Below are positions 1-5,782 of a stretch of DNA of 14,859 nucleotides, piece by piece. The notes beneath the pieces were generated by a model, which was given only the letters and a program-made list of their open reading frames with translations, ran no database searches and was not told where the DNA came from. The first letter of the stretch is position 1; each line of letters starts with the position of its first letter. A program made the translations under genes and the position numbers. This stretch comes from Acidobacteriota bacterium (lineage in GTDB: Bacteria > Acidobacteriota > Terriglobia > Terriglobales > Acidobacteriaceae). Location: positions 1-14,859 of the forward strand of contig QIAR01000154.1 in assembly GCA_003225595.1 (NCBI GenBank). Reading direction: 5' to 3'.

Positions 1-2
1 AA

Positions 3-1178
3 GCCTTTGACCGGCGGGACCGGACGAGTGAACGCGAGAAGTTCTACATTACGTCCCACTATTACAACATTGTTAGCGGAGATATGCCGCAGGCCATCCA
101 GACCTGCGAGCTGTGGGCGAAGGCATATCCACGAAACGACACTCCTGTGAACAACTTGGCGGTAGCCTACAGTATTCTGGGCCAGCATGAGAAGGGGCTT
201 ACAGAAGCTCAGGAAGCCGTCCATCGCGAGCCAAACAATGCCAGCAACATCGCGAACCTGGGTTTCGCATATCTTGCCTTGAATCGCTTGGACGAAGCCA
301 GAAGCATTTTCGAGCAGGGACTGGCGCACACACCCGATAACCTTGGAGCTCGCCTTGGAATGTACGCAATTGCCTCCCTTCGGGGCGATACCAAAGCCAT
401 GGAGCCGCAGGAAGCCTGGGCACTCGGCAAACCGGTGGCTGAGGGAGTCTTTTGGGTGATTGAGGCGGATACGGCGGCCTATCACGGCAAGCTAGCAACT
501 GCAAGTGAACTGTTCCGACGCTCGGTCGCAGCGGATCTGCGAGACAACTTGAGGGCGAATGCCGCGGCTGCAAAGGCTGATGCCTCTCTGTGGCAGGCTG
601 AGTACGGCTACCTGGAACCGGGTCGCCAGGGTGCTATCGCTGCACTGGCTGTCACACCCAATGTGCCGGCGAAGATCATGGCTGCCCTGTCCTTCGCAGA
701 AGTCAAGGATGCTTCGCACGCGGAAGCGATCGCCAAGGAACTGAGCCAGCGCTTCCCTAATGACACCCAGCTCAACAACATCTGGTTGCCGACTATCCGG
801 GCTAAGGTCGAAATCAGCCGCGGCAATCCCGCAGAGGCGATAAAGCTCCTTCAGACTGCTCTGCCGTACGACCTGGGACAAAACCCACCTCTCCCCTCTC
901 TCTACCCTGCTTACCTTCGCGGGCAAGCTTACCTGCGAGCGCAACAAACCAATTCCGCCGCCGCTGAGTTCCAGAAAATCCTCGACCACAAGAGCATTGT
1001 GGGGAACACACCGGTCGCCACCCTGGCTCACCTCGGCCTTGCCCGTGCCCGCGCTATGTCAGGCGACACCGCCGCCGCTCGCACCGCCTACCAGGATTTT
1101 TTCGCTCTCTGGAAAGACGCCGACCCGGACCTCCCCCTCCTCAAGCAGGCGAAGGCGGAGTACGAGAAGTTAAAGTAA
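3..1178 (+). CDS. TPR-repeat protein, C-terminal part (5' end outside window), possibly the tail of a Ser/Thr kinase or signalling protein
   Basis: The reading frame is open from position 3, 27 codons before the first ATG at 84, so the gene enters from the left edge and 391 residues are visible. The visible protein is almost entirely helical and rich in Ala and Leu. TPR-like units with the usual small and aromatic residue spacing lie at about nt 144-237 (NNLAVAYSILG) and 237-340 (ANLGFAYLALNRLDEA). Two more lie near the C-terminus, at about 880-990 (YLRGQAYLRAQ) and 1010-1120 (AHLGLARARAMSGD). The first residues (REKFYITSHYYNIVSGD) resemble the linker between a catalytic or DNA-binding N-terminus and the TPR tail in acidobacterial Ser/Thr kinases and winged-helix regulators; this is recalled family knowledge, not proven here. 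No kinase motif lies within the window. TPR arrays usually mediate protein-protein contacts. The gene ends 42 nt before the next one and shows no link to the dcw cluster. Confidence 0.8.
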   Translation, partial: AFDRRDRTSEREKFYITSHYYNIVSGDMPQAIQTCELWAKAYPRNDTPVNNLAVAYSILGQHEKGLTEAQEAVHREPNNASNIANLGFAYLALNRLDEARSIFEQGLAHTPDNLGARLGMYAIASLRGDTKAMEPQEAWALGKPVAEGVFWVIEADTAAYHGKLATASELFRRSVAADLRDNLRANAAAAKADASLWQAEYGYLEPGRQGAIAALAVTPNVPAKIMAALSFAEVKDASHAEAIAKELSQRFPNDTQLNNIWLPTIRAKVEISRGNPAEAIKLLQTALPYDLGQNPPLPSLYPAYLRGQAYLRAQQTNSAAAEFQKILDHKSIVGNTPVATLAHLGLARARAMSGDTAAARTAYQDFFALWKDADPDLPLLKQAKAEYEKLK

Positions 1179-1187
1179 TCGGCATTC

Positions 1188-1202
1188 GAAAATCAAAAAA
1201 TC
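1188..1202. repeat. Left arm of inverted AT-rich repeat flanking the ABM pseudogene
   Basis: The 15-mer GAAAATCAAAAAATC lies just after the TPR stop codon. Its reverse complement recurs at 1543-1556 with one T missing (14 of 15 positions, single gap). The two copies enclose the small broken gene at 1221-1530. AT-rich composition makes chance similarity easier, so significance is moderate. Confidence 0.5.
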
Positions 1203-1220
1203 AACCATCGTGGAGGATGC

Positions 1221-1530
1221 ATGATCAGCCGCTTGTGGCACGGGTGGACGAGCCGGGAGAACGCCGACGCCTACGAAGATTTGCTCCGGAGAGAGATTCT
1301 TCCTGGGATTCACCGGGTAAAGGGCTACAGAGGCGCGTTCTTGCTGCGGAAGGACGCAGGCGATGAGATCGAGTTCGTCCACGCTTACAATGTTTGATTC
1401 GATGGATGCAGTGCGTGCATTTGCCGGAGACAATTATGCAGTCGCGGTCGTACCGGCGGAGGCGAGAAAACTGCTGTCGCGATTCGACGCGAGGTCGGAG
1501 CACTACGAGACAATTCTGCGATTGGAGTGA
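1221..1530 (+). pseudogene. Frameshifted small ABM-type (antibiotic biosynthesis monooxygenase-like, dimeric alpha/beta barrel) protein
   Basis: An ATG at 1221 follows a GGAGG ribosome site (1212-1216). The frame reads MISRLWHGWTSRENADAYED and continues to FLLRKDAGDEIEFV, then hits TGA at 1395-1397 after 58 codons. In the next frame the sequence continues as MFDSMDAVRAFAGDNY to FDARSEHYETILRLE and stops at 1528-1530. Dropping one C of the CC at 1379-1380 fuses the halves into a 102-residue protein running EFVTLTMFDSMDAVRAF, the length and layout of small ABM-domain proteins (beta strand, helix with the Trp/Glu-rich start, EFV strand, then WFDS-like turn and helix). Such proteins form dimeric ferredoxin-like barrels; the substrate of this one is unknown. 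It is either a genuine recent pseudogene or a one-base error in the assembly; both halves are otherwise well preserved, which suggests a recent event or an error. Confidence 0.75.
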
Positions 1531-1542
1531 GTGGCAATTTGC

Positions 1543-1556
1543 GATTTTTGATTTTC
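1543..1556. repeat. Right arm of inverted AT-rich repeat flanking the ABM pseudogene
   Basis: GATTTTTGATTTTC is the inverted partner of 1188-1202. It sits in a longer stretch (1535-1570) built of ATTT and GATT words. The remainder of the gap to 1684 shows no convincing promoter: TTGACG at 1560-1565 has no -10 at a suitable distance. Confidence 0.5.
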
Positions 1557-1684
1557 CATTTGACGATTAGCACAGCGCAGCTGACACCGATTGGAGTTTG
1601 TCGAAGAGCTTCTAGCACAGCGGTTGTATAGGTTTTTGCGATTCCACCCTTCCGGATAGTAAGTTTGCAAGATGTGAGCCCGCA

Positions 1685-2638
1685 ATGCACCTAGAACTTT
1701 CCACCATCCAGGCGGCGCAAAAACTGCTGCGGCGATATCTGGCGGTTACCCGGCTGGTGCCTGCGCCGTGGCTTGCCCGGCAAACCGGCGCGAACATCTA
1801 CCTCAAGCTCGAAAGCGACCTGCCCACGGGATCCTTCAAACCTCGCGGTGCCCTATACACGCTTTCGGTGAATCTGCCCCGCCAGCCAATCAGGGAAGTG
1901 ATTGCGGCGAGCACGGGAAACCACGGTGCCGCCGTCGCCTATGCCGCGCATCTGCTGGGCCTGCCCGCGAGAATTTTTCTCCCCGAGAATCCGAACCCGG
2001 TGAAGCGAGCCCGAATCGCCGAACTGGGCGCGACCATCGTGGAACATGGTCGTGATATCACCGATGCCTTCCGGCATGCCTTGGTGTACGCGCAACAAGA
2101 CGGCATCTATTTTCTGAACGACGCGACAGACCCGGATATCACTGCCGGTCCCGCAATCATTGGGTGCGAAATTCTTGAGCAGCTACCTGCGACCGATGCG
2201 ATCTACGTGCCTATGGGTGACACGGCCCTGATCAGGGGAATCGCTGCAGCCTTGAAACATCTATCGCCCAAAGTGAAGATCATCGGTGTGCAGGCGGAGC
2301 GTGCGCCTTCCTACTACCTGTCCTGGAAGCGCGGTGAAGTTGTGACTACCGACACGTGCGACACGGTTGCCGACGGTCTGGCCACGCGCATCCCTGATGA
2401 GAGAAATGTCGGTGCTATTCGCGAAATGGTGGATGATGTTCGTCTGGTCAGCGACGAGCAAATGCTCGAGGCGATTCGACATTTGCTGATCGAAGAACAT
2501 GTAGTTGCCGAGCCCGCCGGTGCTGCGACGACGGCGGCACTCCTCAGCTCGGATCGATCACCAGGGGTGAACATTGTTCTAATCGTGAGTGGTGCGAATG
2601 TCTCGCCGGACGTGCTGCAGCGCGCTTTGTGCGCTTAG
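1685..2638 (+). CDS. PLP-dependent threonine/serine dehydratase-like enzyme (fold type II)
   Basis: The 317-residue protein has the size of single-domain catabolic threonine dehydratases and serine racemases and lacks the C-terminal ACT/regulatory domain of biosynthetic IlvA. K52 in TGSFKPRG is the expected Schiff-base lysine for PLP. STGNHG (76-81) is the Asn/substrate carboxylate loop. E276 in AEPAGA and the SGAN motif (302-305; usually SGGN) complete the cofactor pocket. The loop that normally reads GGGGL and grips the PLP phosphate is PMGDTALIRG here (176-185), so the substrate or reaction may differ from plain Thr/Ser deamination. The start ATG at 1685 has only a weak ribosome site (TGAGC), so the 5' end is less certain than the fold. 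It stands alone, more than 400 bp before mraZ, with nothing tying it to cell division. Other ammonia-lyase or racemase activities remain possible. Confidence 0.85.
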   Translation: MHLELSTIQAAQKLLRRYLAVTRLVPAPWLARQTGANIYLKLESDLPTGSFKPRGALYTLSVNLPRQPIREVIAASTGNHGAAVAYAAHLLGLPARIFLPENPNPVKRARIAELGATIVEHGRDITDAFRHALVYAQQDGIYFLNDATDPDITAGPAIIGCEILEQLPATDAIYVPMGDTALIRGIAAALKHLSPKVKIIGVQAERAPSYYLSWKRGEVVTTDTCDTVADGLATRIPDERNVGAIREMVDDVRLVSDEQMLEAIRHLLIEEHVVAEPAGAATTAALLSSDRSPGVNIVLIVSGANVSPDVLQRALCA

Positions 2639-2687
2639 CCGAGGCGGCGAGTAGGAACACCGTCCCCCGGAGATTTCCAGACTCGAA

Positions 2688-2712
2688 CCCAAGTTGAAAA
2701 ATTGAGCTTGGG
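2688..2712. terminator. Weak hairpin after the PLP enzyme gene
   Basis: CCCAAG (2688-2693) pairs with CTTGGG (2707-2712) around a 13-nt A-rich loop, 50 nt after the stop at 2638. No U tract follows, so it is only a candidate for a terminator or mRNA 3' end stabiliser. Confidence 0.3.
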
Positions 2713-2737
2713 CGGGACCGCTGAACCACAGTGCTTA

Positions 2738-2754
2738 ACCCCACCTGTTGGGGT
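2738..2754. terminator. Short GC hairpin upstream of the mraZ promoter
   Basis: ACCCCA (2738-2743) and TGGGGT (2749-2754) form a perfect 6-bp stem with a 5-nt loop. It separates the PLP gene from the mraZ promoter. There is no trailing U run, so termination is unproven. Confidence 0.35.
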
Positions 2755-2832
2755 CACCCGATCAGTTAGCCACAACTTCTGGCGTTTTCCAGATTGAGTC
2801 CGGTACCATGCCATCGACCTGTAACTTTCTTA

Positions 2833-2860
2833 TTGACAATAAACCTTTTAGGCGTAAGAT
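2833..2860 (+). promoter_or_regulatory. Sigma70-type promoter of the dcw cluster (P-mraZ)
   Basis: A perfect -35 TTGACA (2833-2838) is followed after 16 nt by TAAGAT (2855-2860), a 4/6 match to the -10 consensus. The local sequence is distinctly AT-rich compared with the coding regions. Transcription would start near 2867, inside the GTGGTC repeat cluster, giving a leader of about 200 nt before mraZ. Confidence 0.7.
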
Positions 2861-2886
2861 GTGGTCAAAAGTGGTCTAAAGTGGTC
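2861..2886 (+). promoter_or_regulatory. Putative MraZ operator: three GTGGTC boxes at 10-bp spacing
   Basis: GTGGTC occurs at 2861, 2871 and 2881, each separated by four A/T bases (AAAA, TAAA), so all three boxes face the same side of the helix. MraZ is known to bind direct repeats with about 10-bp phasing upstream of its own gene (TGGGN-type in E. coli, AAAGTG-type in mollicutes); the AAAGTGG core here fits that theme. The boxes begin directly after the -10 and cover the predicted start site, which suits repression by occlusion. That MraZ encoded at 3069 binds them is inference. Confidence 0.75.
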
Positions 2887-3023
2887 ATAACAGTACAGCT
2901 CGTGGGCAGCGGTGATTAGAGAAGAGGCGCCAGTGGGATTTGAGACTGACACCCTGAAAAACAGCCCCGGCGAACCGTCAGTGACCGATATTTTGACTGC
3001 TTTTACCTCCCTCGCTGTTCTTT

Positions 3024-3035
3024 TGACAGCTGTCA
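3024..3035. promoter_or_regulatory. 12-bp perfect palindrome in the mraZ leader
   Basis: TGACAGCTGTCA is self-complementary and lies 33 nt before the mraZ start, within the leader (about 2867-3068). It could be an operator half-site pair or an RNA hairpin stem. It overlaps a TTGACA (3023-3028), but no -10 lies at the right distance, so I do not call a second promoter. The rest of the leader shows nothing I can identify. Confidence 0.35.
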
Positions 3036-3068
3036 CGAAGTCCCAAAGCCCGGTAAAGGGCAAAGCGC

Positions 3069-3509
3069 ATGTTTCGCGGCAATCACCCAACCCGCGTGGA
3101 CGAAAAAGGGCGCCTCAAGGTCCCCGCGGAGTTCAAGCGCGTGATCGACGAGAAGTACGGCACGCAATTCTACATCACCAGGTTAGACGGGAAGGTTGCT
3201 CAAGTGTATCCCTTCGAGGAGTGGGAACGGATCGAGCAGAAGCTGGCGGGGCTCTCCACCTTCAACCCTACGAAGAAAAAGTTTTTGGACCGGGTGAACT
3301 ACTACGGGCAAGTCGTCGAGATGGATGGCCAGGGGCGGTTGCTGATTCCGCAACTGTTGCGCGATTCGGCACAGATCAAGGGCGAAGTGGCGGTGTTGGG
3401 AAACCTAACTTACTTGATCGTGCGCAACCTGGAGGCGTTCCGCAGAGAGATCGAGGAGCAGTCGTTCACGCCAGAGGATGAGAAGACGCTCGACGAACAG
3501 GGCATTTAG
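3069..3509 (+). CDS. mraZ: Transcriptional regulator MraZ
   Basis: The 146-residue protein is a full-length MraZ. It has two SpoVT/AbrB-like half-domains: MFRGNHPTRVDEKGRLKVP at the very N-terminus and VVEMDGQGRLLIPQLLRD at about residues 83-100. The paired D-x-K/Q-G-R-L motifs are the family hallmark. MraZ forms ring-like oligomers that bind tandem repeats at the dcw promoter and usually repress the cluster. The ATG at 3069 follows AAAGGG at 3055-3060. It is the first gene of the cluster, downstream of three 10-bp-phased boxes (2861-2886) that are its likely target, so negative autoregulation is expected. Its TAG stop shares one G with the GTG start of rsmH, giving translational coupling. 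Confidence 0.97.
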   Translation: MFRGNHPTRVDEKGRLKVPAEFKRVIDEKYGTQFYITRLDGKVAQVYPFEEWERIEQKLAGLSTFNPTKKKFLDRVNYYGQVVEMDGQGRLLIPQLLRDSAQIKGEVAVLGNLTYLIVRNLEAFRREIEEQSFTPEDEKTLDEQGI

Positions 3510-4495
3510 TGGACCAAGGGTTTGGGAACGACACCCCCCAGCGGGGTGGGCATGGACAGCAGGTTGGCCATGTTTCGGTTCTTTTAAAAGAAGCGATCGA
3601 CTTTTTAGCCGTCCGGCGTGGCGGGACATATATCGACGCCACGGTGGGCTTGGGCGGGCACAGTTACGAAATCGCAAGACGCCTCGGCGCACCGGGTCAT
3701 TTGATTGGGCTCGATAAAGATCCTGCGGCGCTGGAGGTAGCCCGCGCGCGGCTAATCGCCTCCGGAGAGGCCGAAATACAGCCTGCCGAGGAATCCGGCG
3801 TATCGCAGCCCTCCCCACAATTCGAGGGTGATTCGCCGGAGATCAGGCTGCTGCACGGCTCGTTCGCAGAAATCGGTCAGCGGTTCGGAGCAGCTTCGGC
3901 TGACGGGCTGCTGGCTGATCTCGGCGTGAGCAGCCTGCAATTGCAAGACGCGGCGCGGGGATTCAGTTTTCAGGCGGAAGGACCGCTCGACATGCGGATG
4001 AACCCGCAAGCCGAGCTGACCGCTGAACAAGTGGTAAACCAGTTCGACGAGCGTGAGCTTGCCGATCTGATTTACGAATTCGGTGAGGAAAGGAGGTCGC
4101 GGAGAATCGCCAGAGCCATTGTCCGGTCGCGGCCGATACGCACTACCTCGCAACTCGCGGAAGTCGTAGCAGCCGCGGCCCGGTCAATGAAACATGAGCG
4201 GGTTCATCCTGCGACACGCACTTTTCAAGCTCTCCGAATCTTCGTAAACCGCGAGCTGGACGACCTGCGGAAGCTGCTCGAAGCGGCGCCGCAGTTGCTG
4301 AAGCCGGGCGGAAGGCTCGTGATCATCAGTTTCCACTCGCTGGAGGACCGAATGGTGAAAGACGCCCTTCGCGACGGAGTGAAGCAGGGTCACTACCAGC
4401 TACTGACGAAAAAGCCAGTAACGCCCGCGGAAGAAGAGATTGGTCGCAATCCGCGTTCCCGCAGCGCGAAATTGCGGGCCGCCGAACGAGTTTAG
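3509..4495 (+). CDS. rsmH: 16S rRNA (cytosine(1402)-N(4))-methyltransferase RsmH
   Basis: The protein has 328 residues and uses SAM to methylate C1402 in the ribosomal P site. HVSVLLKEAID (21-31) is the usual start of the conserved core. The SAM site includes YIDATVGLGGHS (41-52) and LIGLDKDPAALE. DGLLADLGVSSLQLQ (132-146), the GPLDMRMN box (158-165), HPATRTFQALRIFVN (233-247) and IISFHSLEDRMVK (272-284) follow in the family order. The first 20 residues are not conserved. Residues about 86-111 (around QPAEESGVSQPS) look like an extra acidic/polar loop where most RsmH proteins have a short turn before the LHGSF strand. The GTG start at 3509 overlaps the mraZ stop by one base and has AGGG at 3499-3502. 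Old name mraW. Confidence 0.96.
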   Translation: MDQGFGNDTPQRGGHGQQVGHVSVLLKEAIDFLAVRRGGTYIDATVGLGGHSYEIARRLGAPGHLIGLDKDPAALEVARARLIASGEAEIQPAEESGVSQPSPQFEGDSPEIRLLHGSFAEIGQRFGAASADGLLADLGVSSLQLQDAARGFSFQAEGPLDMRMNPQAELTAEQVVNQFDERELADLIYEFGEERRSRRIARAIVRSRPIRTTSQLAEVVAAAARSMKHERVHPATRTFQALRIFVNRELDDLRKLLEAAPQLLKPGGRLVIISFHSLEDRMVKDALRDGVKQGHYQLLTKKPVTPAEEEIGRNPRSRSAKLRAAERV

Positions 4496-4577
4496 CTTGC
4501 AAGTTGCCCCAGAAGACCAGCCGGAAGCTACCGGCACGGTACAGGCGGGCTGAAAAAGATTTCGGGCGGGCTGTGTG

Positions 4578-4668
4578 GCGCACATGTAGGTGTCGCGCAG
4601 GTCGTGTCGCACAGGTATACGTTGCGCAGGTAGGTGTCGCGCAGATAGGTGTCGGACACGTACAGCCT
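4578..4668. repeat. Degenerate 15-bp tandem repeat array
   Basis: About six units follow a GCGCAGGTAGGTGTC pattern. They start at 4578 (17 nt, irregular), 4595 (14 nt), 4609, 4624, 4639 and 4654 (15 nt each). The units at 4624 and 4639 differ at one base; the outer units are more diverged. The array is non-coding on the + strand in context. Its 15-bp unit keeps frame, and it reads as a Thr/Cys/Ala-rich repeat on the reverse strand, but that frame has no other sign of being a gene. Confidence 0.65.
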
Positions 4669-4684
4669 GCACAACCGTGAAAGA

Positions 4685-4702
4685 GCGGGCCTTCAGGCCC
4701 GC
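4685..4702. repeat. REP-like hairpin, perfect 8-bp inverted repeat
   Basis: GCGGGCCT (4685-4692) and AGGCCCGC (4695-4702) are perfect complements separated by TC. It is followed at 4725-4736 by a second small hairpin (GGGCT TT AGCCC). The pair resembles dispersed REP-type intergenic elements more than an intrinsic terminator, because no U run follows. Confidence 0.5.
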
Positions 4703-4724
4703 GTAAGGGGTTGTTAAGAGTTTC

Positions 4725-4736
4725 GGGCTTTAGCCC
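4725..4736. repeat. Second small hairpin of the REP-like pair
   Basis: GGGCT (4725-4729) and AGCCC (4732-4736) are separated by TT and lie 22 nt after the first hairpin. The two together are probably one element. Confidence 0.4.
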
Positions 4737-4865
4737 CTGTGGTTTTGGTTTCTGTGGGAGCAAGCTTTCGGGACGGCATCGCCTTCACAAAAGCGAAACA
4801 AAATTTTCCTACCTCTCTCTCGATGCCGTTCCGGAGAGGGTCAGGATAAGGCGGAGGCAAGGGAT

Positions 4866-5024
4866 ATGTACACGGGCACATTGATTGAAGAACTGATCGC
4901 GACAGTAGAGCGGGCGGAGAAGCATGCTCGCGCGGTAAAAGCAGCTGTGGAACTGGAAAACTGGTACCCGGTTACGCACTCGGGACTTGGGGCGGTCGAA
5001 CAGAATCTACTTGGGGTAAGGTAA
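4866..5024 (+). CDS. Small hypothetical protein (52 aa) coupled to ftsL
   Basis: The ATG at 4866 has a strong ribosome site, GGAGG at 4853-4857, with 8-nt spacing. The frame begins MYTGTLIEELIATVERAEKH and ends AVEQNLLGVR, with TAA at 5022-5024. The ftsL ATG begins at the very next base, so the two are likely translated as a unit. The first 30 residues should form an amphipathic, charged helix (LIEELIATVERAEKHARAVKAAVELE). There is no signal peptide or membrane segment, so the product is probably cytoplasmic. I recognise no domain. Its place before ftsL, with the best ribosome site in the area, supports a real gene with either a divisome-linked role or a coupling role for ftsL translation; both ideas are inference. 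Confidence 0.7.
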   Translation: MYTGTLIEELIATVERAEKHARAVKAAVELENWYPVTHSGLGAVEQNLLGVR

Positions 5025-5492
5025 ATGTTGGCAGCGGCGGTGGCAGCTCAAGGCGCAACTCCTTCCAGCCGGCGTACACCGTGCTGGAAAGGTACACCGG
5101 AAATTTATTTTTCCAAGGCGATCGACAATTCACGCTTGGTGAAAGTCGAAGATCCTGGTCGGAGCCACGAGATGAAGCAATTCGGCATTGCGCTTTGCTG
5201 CCTGTTTCTGCTGGTCATGACCTACGCCTGGCAGCATTTCAAAGCTATTGAATACGGCTACAGGATTGAGTCGCTCAAGGTGCAGCGCGATGGACTGATT
5301 GAAATGAACCGGGCGCTTCATCTGGAAGAAGCGTCGTTACGGGATCCCGAGCGCATCGACGTGTTGGCTCGAAAGTTGGGTCTGCAGTCGCCGCAAGCGG
5401 GACAGGTCCTGCACTTGGACACCACGTCACTGGATGCTGGGGCGCCAGTATTGGCGAGCGTGGCTCCAGTCGCGGCGATTCGAGCTCGGTAG
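5025..5492 (+). CDS. ftsL: Cell division protein FtsL
   Basis: The 155-residue protein has the FtsL plan. A cytoplasmic N-terminus of about 50 residues contains the basic/polar stretch IYFSKAIDNSRLVKVEDPGR. One membrane span covers about residues 52-69 (FGIALCCLFLLVMTYAWQ). A periplasmic coiled-coil helix follows (about 72-105), then the box DPERIDVLARKLGL (107-120), typical of FtsL/DivIC proteins. The last 30 residues are low complexity. FtsL joins FtsB and FtsQ to activate FtsWI at the septum. Identification leans on topology, the terminal box and position directly before ftsI, since FtsL sequences diverge strongly. The start at 5025 directly follows the small ORF stop, with GGGG at 5013-5016. 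A later in-frame ATG near 5172 would remove the conserved N-terminal segment and is less likely. Confidence 0.88.
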   Translation: MLAAAVAAQGATPSSRRTPCWKGTPEIYFSKAIDNSRLVKVEDPGRSHEMKQFGIALCCLFLLVMTYAWQHFKAIEYGYRIESLKVQRDGLIEMNRALHLEEASLRDPERIDVLARKLGLQSPQAGQVLHLDTTSLDAGAPVLASVAPVAAIRAR

Positions 5493-5782
5493 CGAGGTCT
5501 AGAGGACGGGCGCCCTTGGCGTTTAGGCCGGGCGAAACTGGATGAGTCTTGGCTGGCGGCTTCCGCTCCATCAGCGGGCCGCCAGGTTCGTCTAGGGGAG
5601 GAATACGCTGCGAAAAACTTGCGAACTGTCGCGGATCCGGGAGGGCAAGGCTGCCAACCGTGCCTTCCCTTCTGCTGAAGCGCTGCTCGGAATGACAAAC
5701 ACAAAGTCAATCAGGTTCCCTGCAGCCATAAATCACTGCTCCACCCAAAACCTCTTTCTCACGGTTCATCCGGGATAAGATC
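5493..5782. other. Non-coding gap between ftsL and ftsI with one hairpin
   Basis: No gene is supportable in these 290 nt. GGGAGGGCA (5639-5647) can pair with TGCCTTCCC (5661-5669), nine pairs including one G-U, around a 13-nt loop. The segment after it (CTGCTCGGAATGACAAAC, about 5683-5700) looks like a common type of dispersed intergenic repeat. TAAGAT at 5775-5780 equals the mraZ -10 but has no -35, and it sits too close to the ftsI start to serve as its promoter with a leader. Confidence 0.4.

Larger units (their letters stand above)
4496..4865. other. Intergenic repeat-rich patch between rsmH and the small ORF
   Basis: These 370 nt have no supportable protein. They contain a 15-bp tandem array (4578-4668), two compact GC hairpins (4685-4702, 4725-4736) and a longer-range 9-bp inverted repeat (ACGGCATCG 4773-4781 with CGATGCCGT 4821-4829). 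GGCGGGCTG also appears twice near 4545 and 4566. No clear promoter was found. Most dcw clusters have only a short gap here, so this looks like a repeat insertion. Confidence 0.6.

Noticed and set aside
3023..3051. Second promoter for mraZ starting from TTGACA at 3023
   Set aside because: No acceptable -10 lies 15-19 nt downstream; the TTGACA is part of the 12-bp palindrome.
2912..3481. 189-codon GTG-start frame overlapping most of mraZ
   Set aside because: It runs over mraZ in another frame and shows an Arg/Gly-rich product with no domain; mraZ is unmistakable, so this is a shadow.
4578..4668. CRISPR-like array
   Set aside because: The units are directly adjacent, 14-17 nt long, with no spacers and no cas genes; this is a tandem repeat.
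4326..4763. Reverse-strand frame with Thr/Cys/Ala repeats over the 4578-4668 array
   Set aside because: The repetitive protein is merely the translation of the 15-bp tandem array and it overlaps the end of rsmH; no ribosome site.
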